The notes under the pieces were generated by a model. It did not search any database. It saw nothing but the letters and a program-made list of their open reading frames with translations, and was not told the DNA's origin. From NCBI RefSeq assembly GCF_002006355.2, contig NZ_CP096980.1:868001-932000 (forward strand): a DNA stretch of 64,000 nucleotides. Direction: 5' to 3'. Below are positions 1-7,773 of the stretch, in pieces (within the stretch, counting starts at the first letter, position 1; each line of letters begins with the position of its first letter). The translations under genes and the position numbers were made by a program. Origin of the DNA: Clostridium felsineum DSM 794. GTDB taxonomy: Bacteria; Bacillota; Clostridia; Clostridiales; Clostridiaceae.

Positions 1-165
1 GTAAGTACAACTCAAATAATTTCAACATCAATAATGGGAGTTGCTGCTTCTAAGAGAATATCTTCAGTAAGATGGATGGTTGCAAAGGATATTTTAGTAG
101 CCTGGGTTATAACTATGCCGGTATGTGCAGGTATTGCAGCATTATTAGCACTTTTTATAAGATAA
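1..165 (+). CDS. Inorganic phosphate transporter (PiT family), C-terminal end only
   Basis: Frame 1 is open from the window edge to a TAA at 163-165 and gives the last 54 residues of a membrane protein. The piece begins VSTTQIISTSIMGVAAS and ends in a hydrophobic helix. The Ser/Thr-rich stretch followed by a GVAASKR-like motif is typical of the second conserved repeat of PiT phosphate permeases, which move phosphate with a cation. The rest of the gene lies outside the window. Family assignment rests on this tail only. Confidence 0.7.
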   Translation, partial: VSTTQIISTSIMGVAASKRISSVRWMVAKDILVAWVITMPVCAGIAALLALFIR

Positions 166-322
166 CATTATTGTAGTACATAAAAATTAATATTGATACA
201 TTTATTGTTAAAGGTACATTAAAATTTATGAAGCTTCTTAACATTCTAATTTTAAAGAGAATATTTTTAGGTTTTTTGCCCAAAATATATATAAAATTAT
301 AGGGTGTTAGGGAGATGAAAAT

Positions 323-1015
323 GTGCTAAAAAGAGAAAAAATTTTAAGAGGTTTTATAAAAGTTTTCAGTATTTTTCTAGTTGTAACTTTTGTTTTTTCT
401 TTAAGACCTCAACGTATAGAAGCGAAGAATAACAAAAAAATAATATTAATAGATCCAGGACATGGAGGTATTGATGGCGGTGCCAATTTAAAAGATGGTA
501 CTCTAGAAAAAAATATAAATCTTTCCATAAGCCTAAAACTCAAGAACAACCTTGAAAAAAAATATAAGGTTGTGATGACAAGAGAAGAGGATAAGGGTTT
601 ATATTCTGAAAATACTGATACCGTTAGAAAGAAAAAGGAAGAAGATTTAAATAATAGGTGTAAGCTCAAAAAAACTTCAAAATGTGATGCTTTTTTAAGT
701 ATTCACTTGAATATGTTTCCTGAGGCTAAGTACTCTGGAGCACAAATTTGGTATGCTAATAATGATTCAAGTAAAAAATTAGCAGGAATACTTCAAAGTA
801 ATTTTAAAGAGAAGCTTGATAAGAATAATAAAAGAAAAGAAAAAGTTTCTGTTAAAGACTATAGAGTACTAAGAAATAGTGGAGAGCTTCCATCAGTTAT
901 TATTGAATGTGGTTTTCTATCAAATCCTGAAGAAGCATCTAAACTTAAGGATTCGGCTTATCAGCAAAAGATAGCAGATACTATTGAACAATCTTTAAAT
1001 GAATTTTTCGAATAA
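323..1015 (+). CDS. cwlD: N-acetylmuramoyl-L-alanine amidase, CwlD type (spore cortex maturation)
   Basis: A 230-residue Amidase_3 protein. CwlD cleaves the stem peptide from muramic acid, a step in making the muramic-delta-lactam that marks spore cortex for germination enzymes. An N-terminal hydrophobic signal or anchor (about residues 10-27) precedes the zinc amidase fold. Visible motifs are DPGHGGIDGGA (first His ligand), the Glu of LEKNINL, FLSIHLN (second His) and IIECGFLSN with the catalytic Glu. Length and architecture match CwlD rather than the larger autolysins. The start is GTG at 323 with TTAGGGAG eight bases upstream; an ATG at 315 runs straight into a stop. A strong terminator follows, so it looks monocistronic. 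Confidence 0.87.
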   Translation: MLKREKILRGFIKVFSIFLVVTFVFSLRPQRIEAKNNKKIILIDPGHGGIDGGANLKDGTLEKNINLSISLKLKNNLEKKYKVVMTREEDKGLYSENTDTVRKKKEEDLNNRCKLKKTSKCDAFLSIHLNMFPEAKYSGAQIWYANNDSSKKLAGILQSNFKEKLDKNNKRKEKVSVKDYRVLRNSGELPSVIIECGFLSNPEEASKLKDSAYQQKIADTIEQSLNEFFE

Positions 1016-1035
1016 TTGAATATTACACGTTATTT

Positions 1036-1076
1036 CAAAATAAAGACTTCCTTATGTGTCTTTATTTTGTTTTATA
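1036..1076 (+). terminator. Rho-independent terminator after cwlD
   Basis: A perfect 12-bp stem, CAAAATAAAGAC (1036-1047) with GTCTTTATTTTG (1058-1069), has a 10-base loop and is followed by a T-rich run. Confidence 0.85.
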
Positions 1077-1116
1077 TTTATAATAATATAATTGAATTCA
1101 AGGAGAAGGTGTTTCA

Positions 1117-1959
1117 ATGAGAGAAGTAAATTCTAAAATCATAACTGAAGTGGTAAAGAAACTTTGTATAGAAGCGAATTATTATTTGCCACAAGATGTA
1201 AAAGAAAAAATACATAAATATTATGAAGAAGAAGAATGGGCTATAGCGAAAGACGTACTAAATAATATAAAAGAAAATATCGATATATCATATAATGAAA
1301 ATGTACCAATATGTCAGGACACAGGAATGGCTTGTGTCTTTTTGGATATAGGACAAGAAGTTTTAGTAACGGGAGATTTAATTGAGGATGCTGTAAATGA
1401 AGGTGTACGACAGGGATATACAGAAGGCTACTTAAGAAAATCAGTAGTTAGTGACCCATTAAGAAGAGTAAATACAAAGGATAATACCCCAGCAATAATA
1501 CATTATAATATAGTAAAAGGTAATAAAATAAAAGTAACCTTAGCTCCAAAAGGCTTTGGCTCTGAAAATATGAGTAAAATTAAGATGCTTAAACCAGCTG
1601 ATGGAATTGAAGGAGTTAAGAAATTTATTTTAGAGACTGTTGAAGAAGCTGGTCCAAATCCGTGTCCACCTATGGTAGTTGGAGTTGGGATTGGAGGTAC
1701 TTTTGAAAAAGCAGCATTCTTAGCTAAGAAAGCACTTACAAGGTCAATTAATTGTAGTAATGAAGATGAGTTCTACAAAGAGCTTGAGAAAGAGCTTCTT
1801 TATATGATAAACAAACTTGGAATAGGTCCTCAAGGCTTTGGAGGTAAAACTACTGCCATTGGTGTTAATATCGAAACTTATCCAACACATATAGCAGGAC
1901 TTCCAGTTGCTGTAAACATAAGTTGCCATGTAACTCGTCATAAAAGTGAAGAGATTTAA
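1117..1959 (+). CDS. Class I (iron-sulfur) fumarate hydratase, alpha subunit
   Basis: A 280-residue protein of the Fe-S hydro-lyase alpha family, which with the next gene forms a two-subunit enzyme interconverting fumarate and L-malate using a [4Fe-4S] cluster. Cluster ligand motifs are visible in order: VPICQDTGMA (about residue 66), GPNPCPP (about 190) and SINCSN. The C-terminal GPQGFGGKTTA is also conserved. The start is ATG 1117 with AAGGAGAAGG upstream. It sits 12 bases before the beta subunit, so the two are probably co-transcribed and made in equal amounts. L(+)-tartrate dehydratase has the same architecture and cannot be excluded from sequence alone, but fumarase is the usual role in clostridia. 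Confidence 0.9.
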   Translation: MREVNSKIITEVVKKLCIEANYYLPQDVKEKIHKYYEEEEWAIAKDVLNNIKENIDISYNENVPICQDTGMACVFLDIGQEVLVTGDLIEDAVNEGVRQGYTEGYLRKSVVSDPLRRVNTKDNTPAIIHYNIVKGNKIKVTLAPKGFGSENMSKIKMLKPADGIEGVKKFILETVEEAGPNPCPPMVVGVGIGGTFEKAAFLAKKALTRSINCSNEDEFYKELEKELLYMINKLGIGPQGFGGKTTAIGVNIETYPTHIAGLPVAVNISCHVTRHKSEEI

Positions 1960-1971
1960 GGGGGAATAAAA

Positions 1972-2535
1972 ATGGAAAAATTAATAAAAGCCCCATTAGA
2001 TGAAGATGAAATAAACAATCTTAGAGCTGGGGACAGAGTACTTATAAGTGGTTATATTTATACAGCAAGAGATGCAGCGCATAAAAGACTTATAGAACTT
2101 TTAAAAGATGGAAAAGATATGCCTATAGATGTTAAAAATCAGATTATATATTATGCAGGTCCAACTCCAGCCAAACCAGGAAAAGTAATAGGTTCTGCAG
2201 GACCAACCACTAGTGGTAGAATGGATATATTTACTCCAACATTACTGGATATAGGACTAAAAGGTATGATAGGTAAAGGTGCAAGGTCAAAGGAAGTAAC
2301 AGAAGCTATTATCAAAAACAAGGCTGTATATTTTGGTGCCATAGGAGGAGCGGCGGCACTTATATCAAAGTCTATAGTGGAGGCTGAGGTTATAGCTTAT
2401 GATGATTTGGGTTCAGAAGCAATAAGAAGAATAAAAGTAATAAAATTTCCAGCAATAGTTATAATTGATTCATTAGGAAATAATCTTTATGAAATAGGAA
2501 GAGAAAGTTACCTAAATGAATCTTCGAACAAATAG
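1972..2535 (+). CDS. Class I fumarate hydratase, beta subunit
   Basis: A 187-residue partner of the preceding alpha subunit, equivalent to the C-terminal domain of single-chain class I fumarases. Conserved stretches are LRAGDRVLISG, YYAGPTPAKPG, GPTTSGRMD (substrate-binding Ser/Arg region) and KGARSKEV. The ATG at 1972 has AGGGGGA 6-8 bases upstream and follows the alpha stop by 12 bases. Split subunits are normal for clostridia. Confidence 0.9.
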   Translation: MEKLIKAPLDEDEINNLRAGDRVLISGYIYTARDAAHKRLIELLKDGKDMPIDVKNQIIYYAGPTPAKPGKVIGSAGPTTSGRMDIFTPTLLDIGLKGMIGKGARSKEVTEAIIKNKAVYFGAIGGAAALISKSIVEAEVIAYDDLGSEAIRRIKVIKFPAIVIIDSLGNNLYEIGRESYLNESSNK

Positions 2536-2555
2536 ATACTCAAGTATAGGCAACA

Positions 2556-2972
2556 TTGAAAGGAGTATGTAGAGAATTTATTTCTCGTCAATTTATGGAT
2601 GATAATAATTTATTAGAGCAAAAACAAGCTAAGGATTCTTTAAAAAAGTATCTTTTGGATAGTTACAACATGTCAGTAGTGGTGGTAGTTGTTGAGTACT
2701 TAGGACATAGTGGTGATAACTATTCTATTGATACGACAGTAGATAAAATAAGTAACATAATATCAAGGAAATTTCCTACAACAGTATATCTTAAAATTAT
2801 AAAACTTATAGGAGAAGTACCTGTAATATTTTTAGTTATTGATGAAGATTCAAATAAAATAATATCAGCAATAAATGAGTCTAAAGATGAGAATTTGTTG
2901 AACGCTCATATGGATATTGAAGTTGTTGATAAGAACGGCAGTATTGTGTTAAATGAAAGAATAGCTGACTAA
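2556..2972 (+). CDS. Hypothetical protein, possibly co-transcribed with fumarase
   Basis: A 138-residue soluble protein I do not recognise. It has no signal peptide or membrane helix. A short acidic/charged N-terminus is followed by alternating beta-like stretches (SVVVVVVEYLG, VPVIFLVID). It lies 20 bases after the fumarase beta stop and before a convergent terminator, so it probably shares the transcript. The start is unclear: TTG 2556 has only a weak upstream site, while a good AAAGGAG motif (2559-2565) sits inside its first codons without a well-placed ATG; the next in-frame ATG is 2595. Confidence 0.55.
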   Translation: MKGVCREFISRQFMDDNNLLEQKQAKDSLKKYLLDSYNMSVVVVVVEYLGHSGDNYSIDTTVDKISNIISRKFPTTVYLKIIKLIGEVPVIFLVIDEDSNKIISAINESKDENLLNAHMDIEVVDKNGSIVLNERIAD

Positions 2973-2983
2973 TAAATGAAAGC

Positions 2984-3010
2984 GGGGGGCTTAAATTATT
3001 ACCCCCCTTA
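2984..3010. terminator. GC-rich hairpin between convergent genes
   Basis: GGGGGG (2984-2989) pairs with CCCCCC (3002-3007) across a 12-base AT loop, between the plus-strand operon and the minus-strand regulator. T-tracts are weak on both sides, so it is a plausible rather than certain bidirectional terminator. Confidence 0.5.
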
Positions 3011-3018
3011 AAATTAAG

Positions 3019-5022
3019 TTAATCAACATCTATATTATATTTTTTACATTTCAAAGATACAGTTCTATGAGTTACTCCTAAGATTTTCCCAACCTTATTA
3101 TAACTTTTATATTTTTTCATTGCGATTTTTAAAATAATTTTTTCATAATCCTCCAACTTTAAAAGAGGAGTATTGTCATCAATTTTAACAATATCATTTT
3201 GTGGAGCTATATTTGTTATATAAAAAGGAAGATCTTTTAATGTAATTATACCGCTATCACATATATTTATTGCTCTTTCTATAATATTTTCTAGTTCTCT
3301 TATATTTCCTGGCCAATTATAATTCATAAAAGCCAGAAGGCAATCTTCTTCTATTTTTCTGATAGGTTTATTCAATTTTTCACTTATATTATTTATAAAG
3401 TGCTCAACTAAGAGATTGATATCCTCTTTTCTTTTTCGTAAAGGTGGAAGAAATAAAGAGATTACATTAAGCCTATAATATAAATCTTCTCTAAATTCAC
3501 CAGTTTTCATCATTTCTTCAAGATTTCTATTGGTAGCAGCTATAATTCTCACATCCACCTTGTGAGTTTCAATACCACCAACACTTTCAAATTCTCTTTC
3601 TTGCAGAACACGAAGAAGTTTAACTTGCATAGATTTAGGTATATCACCTATTTCATCTAAAAATATAGTACCTGTATTTGCAATTGTGAATTTTCCAGGT
3701 TTGGATTTAATTGCACCAGTAAAAGCGCCTTTTTCATAACCAAAAAGTTCACTTTCAATTAAATTTTCAGGTATTGCAGCACAATTCACTCTTACAAAAG
3801 GCTTGTCATGTCTAGGACTTCCATTATGAATAGCTTTAGCAATAAGCTCTTTACCAGTACCGCTTTCACCTCGTATTAAAACTGTAGAAGGAGAAGTTGC
3901 CGCTTTACTAGCTGTAATGAGAACATCCCTAAGGGTGCTGCTGCTGCCTATAATACTATTAAAAGAGGCGCTTAATTTGTTATGCCTTTTAAGTTCATTT
4001 TTGTAGTAATCAAGCTCTTCCTCTGATTTTTCAAGTTCTTTTGCTATTTTTATAATTTCATTTGCTTCTTTTGAAATTGAAATTACACCTTTAAAGGTTT
4101 CACCAATAAAAATTGGTACAACTGTGCATATAATTCCTATATTATTTTTAGTATAAAATATATTTTCTATAGCTTTTTTTGAGTTGAAAACTTTCATTCT
4201 ATAGCCATCAGGGGAAAGTTCAATAAGGTCTTTTCCGAGTACATCTGATGATTTTATATTAAAGCTTTTTTCATAAGTTGGATTTATGTAAGATACTTTC
4301 CTATTTTCATCAATAAAACATATTAGATCATGGGAGGTTTCAAGTATTCTTTGAAATCGTTCATTGACTTCTTTTATTCCAACTAATTCAGAAATATCCT
4401 GAAATACACACAAAGCTCCAATAACATTATTATTTGAAATTATAGGAGAACAATTTGATATTACTATATGTTTATTTATATGTTGAGTTTTGCCTAACTT
4501 TTTCTCCTTAGTTTTTATGACGGTAGGTGTATCGGAAGTTGGAATTATATCTAAAATTGGCATACCAACAACAGTGTTTAAGGACTTGTCCATAATGTTA
4601 AGAGCGTAGTCATTAATAGAAGTTATATTACAATTTATGTCTACAACTATTATACCCATAGGGATATTGTCGAGTACATTTTCATTTACTATTGTGCTTT
4701 CTTCAATTATTGCGTCTATATTTGAAAAAGTTTTAGTATTGTCGCTTAGATTTTTTGTTATATAGTTGCTCAGTTCAATAACGGCTTTTTGACCATTTGT
4801 AGTATCTTCATAACAAGAAATTTCAACAAGTTCGTTTTCTTTGATTTTTAGAGAAAGAAGTGCAAGCATACTTATTGCAATTGGTTCTTTAGAATTCATC
4901 TGTTTTACGTACAAATTAATTCCGTATTGTTCTTTTATTTTAGATGCTTCATGAACAATCATTGCTGCAATTCTAGTGTGAACTCCATTCTTAATATTTA
5001 CTGTAATACAATTCTTAAACAT
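3019..5022 (-). CDS. Sigma-54-dependent activator with N-terminal HPr-like domain and two PAS domains
   Basis: A 667-residue enhancer-binding protein. Residues 1-90 align by eye with the phosphocarrier HPr: NGVHTRIAA carries a His at 15 where HPr is phosphorylated by enzyme I, and Ser51 falls at the HPr Ser46 position. Two PAS-like domains follow (about 113-215 and 222-325), then a short coiled coil and the AAA+ domain with Walker A GESGTGKE (385-392), the sigma-54 contact loop GAFTGA (432-437) and Walker B GTIFLDEIGD (451-460). The C-terminus is a Fis-type helix-turn-helix (about 630-667). It is transcribed away from ptsI, whose promoter is of the sigma-54 type, so ptsI is the obvious target. 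The HPr domain would let PTS phosphorylation state control activity; that part is inference. Confidence 0.92.
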   Translation of the reverse strand: MFKNCITVNIKNGVHTRIAAMIVHEASKIKEQYGINLYVKQMNSKEPIAISMLALLSLKIKENELVEISCYEDTTNGQKAVIELSNYITKNLSDNTKTFSNIDAIIEESTIVNENVLDNIPMGIIVVDINCNITSINDYALNIMDKSLNTVVGMPILDIIPTSDTPTVIKTKEKKLGKTQHINKHIVISNCSPIISNNNVIGALCVFQDISELVGIKEVNERFQRILETSHDLICFIDENRKVSYINPTYEKSFNIKSSDVLGKDLIELSPDGYRMKVFNSKKAIENIFYTKNNIGIICTVVPIFIGETFKGVISISKEANEIIKIAKELEKSEEELDYYKNELKRHNKLSASFNSIIGSSSTLRDVLITASKAATSPSTVLIRGESGTGKELIAKAIHNGSPRHDKPFVRVNCAAIPENLIESELFGYEKGAFTGAIKSKPGKFTIANTGTIFLDEIGDIPKSMQVKLLRVLQEREFESVGGIETHKVDVRIIAATNRNLEEMMKTGEFREDLYYRLNVISLFLPPLRKRKEDINLLVEHFINNISEKLNKPIRKIEEDCLLAFMNYNWPGNIRELENIIERAINICDSGIITLKDLPFYITNIAPQNDIVKIDDNTPLLKLEDYEKIILKIAMKKYKSYNKVGKILGVTHRTVSLKCKKYNIDVD

Positions 5023-5052
5023 ACATATCCTTCCTTATGGAAATTTTTGTGT

Positions 5053-5067
5053 TGATAAAAATAATCA
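5053..5067. promoter_or_regulatory. Putative activator site 1 (TGATA palindrome)
   Basis: TGATAAAAATAATCA is a 15-bp imperfect palindrome, the first of three with the pattern TGATA-N5-TATCA (outer TGAT/ATCA exact here). It lies between the HPr-domain activator and ptsI, more than 300 bases upstream of the expected ptsI start, a normal place for a sigma-54 enhancer site. Confidence 0.5.
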
Positions 5068-5084
5068 ATAAGTGTAAAAAGGTA

Positions 5085-5099
5085 TGATAATTTTTATCA
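5085..5099. promoter_or_regulatory. Putative activator site 2 (TGATAA/TTATCA palindrome)
   Basis: TGATAATTTTTATCA is a perfect 6+6 inverted repeat with a 3-base centre. Its midpoint is 32 bases from that of site 1, close to three helical turns, so dimers could sit on the same DNA face. Confidence 0.55.
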
Positions 5100-5182
5100 A
5101 GTATATTTTACACCTAAATTAGGGGAATATCTATATAAAATTTGGTGAAAATAAATATAAAGTTGGAAAAACGAAAAAAATA

Positions 5183-5197
5183 TGATAAAAAGTATCA
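5183..5197. promoter_or_regulatory. Putative activator site 3 (TGATA/TATCA palindrome)
   Basis: TGATAAAAAGTATCA has perfect 5+5 arms and the same 15-bp length as sites 1 and 2. It is about 180 bases upstream of the -24 element of ptsI. Confidence 0.5.
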
Positions 5198-5202
5198 ACC
5201 CG

Positions 5203-5219
5203 TGGAAAAACGTTTTCGA
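5203..5219. promoter_or_regulatory. Possible CcpA (cre-like) site upstream of ptsI
   Basis: The stretch TGGAAAAACGTTTTCGA contains the palindrome AAAACGTTTT with the central CG typical of catabolite-responsive elements. Its position upstream of a general PTS gene fits, but the match to a cre consensus is partial. Confidence 0.3.
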
Positions 5220-5362
5220 AAAAATAAGTTGAATTAATGCATGTAAATTTACGTAGACATAAAATTTAATACCTCTGAATACCTTTATAATAGGTAATTC
5301 TTTAAGAGTTATGTTGAAAAATATTTAACTTAAGAAAATTTAATATGGGTAACTCAATTATT

Positions 5363-5378
5363 TGGCACGATAATTGCT
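5363..5378 (+). promoter_or_regulatory. Sigma-54 (-24/-12) promoter of ptsI
   Basis: TGGCAC (5363-5368), five bases, then TTGCT (5374-5378) is an exact match to the sigma-54 core TGGCAC-N5-TTGCW. Transcription would begin near 5388, about 37 bases before the ptsI ATG. The divergent neighbour is a sigma-54 activator. Confidence 0.88.
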
Positions 5379-5424
5379 ATATATATTAATACAATAATGT
5401 ATTTGATTTGATAGGAGGATAACA

Positions 5425-7044
5425 ATGATAAAAAAAGGAATATCTGCCTCAAAAGGTTATGCAATAGGACATGTTTTCATTAAAGCTGATAATGAAGTTA
5501 AAATAGTTGAAAAAAAGATAAGTGATATAGAAAGTGAAAAAGCTAGACTCCAAGGTGCAGTTGAAAAATCAAGAGTTCAACTCACAAAAATTAAAGAAAA
5601 AGCTGAAAAAGATTTAGGTGCTGATAAAGCAGCAGTATTTGAAAGTCATATGATGTTTTTAGATGATCCAGATTTTATTGGTTCAGCAGAAAATATAATT
5701 TCAGATGAAAAGATAAATGCTGAAAAAGCACTTGAAAATGTAATGAAAAATTATGTGGCTATCTTTGAGGGTATTGAAGATGAATACGTTAAGGAAAGAA
5801 TTGCAGACGTAAAAGACGTTGGAAATAGAATTCTACAAAATCTTGCAGGAAATGATATGACATCTCTTGCAGATGTAGATAATAATACAGTTGTTGTAGC
5901 TCATGATTTGACACCATCAGATACAGCACAACTTAATAAAGAAAGAGTAATAGGGTTCTTAACTAACATAGGTGGAAGAACTTCACATAGTGCTATAATG
6001 GCAAGAACACTTGAAATACCAGCAGTTGTTGGACTTCAAGACATAGTAGAAAGCGTTAAAAACGGAGATAGCATAATAGTAGATGGAGCAGAAGGGATTG
6101 CTATAATAAATCCTGATGAAGCTACATTAAAAGAATATGAAGCAAAAAAAGCAGAGTATCAAGCTAGACAAGAAAAATTAAAAGAGCTTATATCCGTAGA
6201 GACAAGAACTAAAGAAGGAAAAAGAGTTGAAGTTTGCGGTAATATAGGAAAAGCTAAAGACGTAGAAGCTGTTCTTGAGAACGGTGGAGACGGAGTAGGT
6301 CTTTTCAGAACAGAATTTTTGTACATGGATAGAGATCAAATGCCTACAGAAGATGAACAATTCGAAGCTTATAAAACTGTAGTAGAAAAAATGGGTGAAA
6401 AACCAGTTGTAATTAGAACTTTAGATATAGGTGGAGATAAAAAGCTTCCATATTTACCTCTTCCAGAAGAAATGAATCCTTTCCTTGGATATAGAGCTAT
6501 AAGACTTTGCCTTGGAAGAACTGATATCTTCAAAATTCAATTAAGAGCACTTTTAAGAGCATCTGTATATGGAAACTTAAAAATAATGTTCCCTATGATA
6601 TCTTCACTTGAAGAATTCTTAAGTGCTAAAGAGCTTCTTAAAGAATGTATGGGTGAACTTGATAAAGAAGGAAAGAAATACAACGCTAACTTAGAGACAG
6701 GAATTATGGTTGAAATCCCAGCAGCTGCTGTTAATTCAGAAGAACTTGCGAAATATGTTGATTTCTTTAGTATAGGAACTAACGATCTTATACAATATAC
6801 TTTAGCAGCAGATAGAATGAATGAGAAGGTTTCATACCTTTATAATCCTATGCATCCTGCTGTACTTAAATTAATCAAAATGACAATTCAATCTGCACAC
6901 AAAGAGGGAAAATGGTGCGGAATGTGCGGTGAAATGGCTGGAGATGAAAAAGCAATACCAACACTTGTAGAGTATGGCTTAGATGAGTTCTCAATGAGTG
7001 CATCTTCAATATTAACTGCCAAAGAATTGATAATGAAAGCCTAA
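5425..7044 (+). CDS. ptsI: PTS enzyme I (phosphoenolpyruvate-protein phosphotransferase)
   Basis: A 539-residue cytoplasmic enzyme that takes phosphate from PEP and passes it to HPr, the first step of all PTS sugar uptake. The phosphorylated histidine is His188 in GGRTSHSAIMAR. The PEP-binding C-terminal barrel shows LDIGGDKKLPYLPLPEE, FFSIGTNDLIQYTLAADR and the catalytic CGMCGEMAGD loop. It is some 30 residues shorter than the Bacillus and E. coli enzymes, but no conserved motif appears lost. The ATG at 5425 has GATAGGAGGAT upstream. It stands alone between its own sigma-54 promoter and terminator; no ptsH is adjacent, so HPr must be encoded elsewhere. Confidence 0.96.
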   Translation: MIKKGISASKGYAIGHVFIKADNEVKIVEKKISDIESEKARLQGAVEKSRVQLTKIKEKAEKDLGADKAAVFESHMMFLDDPDFIGSAENIISDEKINAEKALENVMKNYVAIFEGIEDEYVKERIADVKDVGNRILQNLAGNDMTSLADVDNNTVVVAHDLTPSDTAQLNKERVIGFLTNIGGRTSHSAIMARTLEIPAVVGLQDIVESVKNGDSIIVDGAEGIAIINPDEATLKEYEAKKAEYQARQEKLKELISVETRTKEGKRVEVCGNIGKAKDVEAVLENGGDGVGLFRTEFLYMDRDQMPTEDEQFEAYKTVVEKMGEKPVVIRTLDIGGDKKLPYLPLPEEMNPFLGYRAIRLCLGRTDIFKIQLRALLRASVYGNLKIMFPMISSLEEFLSAKELLKECMGELDKEGKKYNANLETGIMVEIPAAAVNSEELAKYVDFFSIGTNDLIQYTLAADRMNEKVSYLYNPMHPAVLKLIKMTIQSAHKEGKWCGMCGEMAGDEKAIPTLVEYGLDEFSMSASSILTAKELIMKA

Positions 7045-7082
7045 AAAAATCATTTTATATAAAGTTTTTTGCATTATATTTT

Positions 7083-7133
7083 AAAGAGTATTTATGGAGA
7101 TTTTATAATCTCTTTAAGTACTCTCTTTTTTAT
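7083..7133 (+). terminator. Terminator after ptsI
   Basis: A two-part hairpin: GAGTA (7086-7090) with TACTC (7119-7123), and inside it GAGA (7097-7100) with TCTC (7109-7112), followed by CTCTTTTTT. Confidence 0.7.
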
Positions 7134-7157
7134 ATAAAAATAAGCCCCGAAGGGCTT
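7134..7157 (-). terminator. Terminator of the two secreted repeat genes
   Basis: AAGCCC (7142-7147), tetraloop CGAA, GGGCTT (7152-7157). Read on the minus strand it is followed by ATTTTTAT and lies 13 bases after the stop of the minus-strand gene at 7170. Confidence 0.75.
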
Positions 7158-7169
7158 TAATTTTTAATA

Positions 7170-7757
7170 CTATTGAACTTGAAACTTTTTTATATTATCA
7201 AATAGAACATAATCTTTTCTGTCAGGTGAGAAGTCATCTGCTGGGACATTGAACATAAAGTAAGCCTGAGAAGTTTTTTTATTTGCTCTAAGATTATACC
7301 AATCATTAAAGCTAGTAAGTTCATCTTGAGTTAAAGAATATTCTCGTATAGTTGAATTTTCCATTAATAAAGTTAAGGTATTGGTTCTATCAGTAGTAGG
7401 AATGTTATTAGATACAATTTCAAAAGATTCTATATTATTAAAGAAAATAGTGATTTTTCTAGCAGGTGAGAACTCGTCTGCTGGAAGATTAAATGTATAG
7501 GTACCTACTAAGGTCTTAGCATTTGCTCTAAGTTTGTACCAATTAAGGAAGTCATTGAATACATCTTTTGTTATATTGCATTGATTAATAGTTGAGTCTT
7601 TCATAAATAGAGTTAAGGTAATAGTAGCATTGTTTTCTGTAGTGGTATTAAAAGCTTTGTATTTAGAAGCAGTATTGTTAGCTGCAAAAACACTTGTAAA
7701 AGAACCTAAAGTTACAATTAACAAAACTAAAAAGAAAGTTCTTATTTTTTTATTCAT
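7170..7757 (-). CDS. Secreted protein with two copies of an uncharacterised 70-residue repeat
   Basis: A 195-residue protein with a clear signal peptide (MNKKIRTFFLVLLIVTLGSF, cleavage near AANN). The mature part is two imperfect copies of one domain, about residues 44-115 and 122-195. Each copy runs: LTL-hydrophobic-(K/E)(D/N)ST, a short helix, a WY(K/N)LRAN motif, an (F/L)NVPADDFSP-like loop, then a hydrophobic strand ending NI-x-x-F-x-(I/V). No enzyme motif is visible. It lies 16 bases downstream of a paralog with the same layout, with AGGAGG before its ATG, so the pair look co-transcribed. The same domain recurs at 60479-62803. I do not recognise a named family. Confidence 0.75.
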   Translation of the reverse strand: MNKKIRTFFLVLLIVTLGSFTSVFAANNTASKYKAFNTTTENNATITLTLFMKDSTINQCNITKDVFNDFLNWYKLRANAKTLVGTYTFNLPADEFSPARKITIFFNNIESFEIVSNNIPTTDRTNTLTLLMENSTIREYSLTQDELTSFNDWYNLRANKKTSQAYFMFNVPADDFSPDRKDYVLFDNIKKFQVQ

Positions 7758-7773
7758 AGTTTCCTCCTATTTA

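Noticed and set aside
5053..5219. Short direct and inverted repeats considered as a CRISPR or plasmid-iteron array
   Set aside because: Only three copies, irregular spacing, no spacers or cas/rep genes; placement fits a sigma-54 enhancer.
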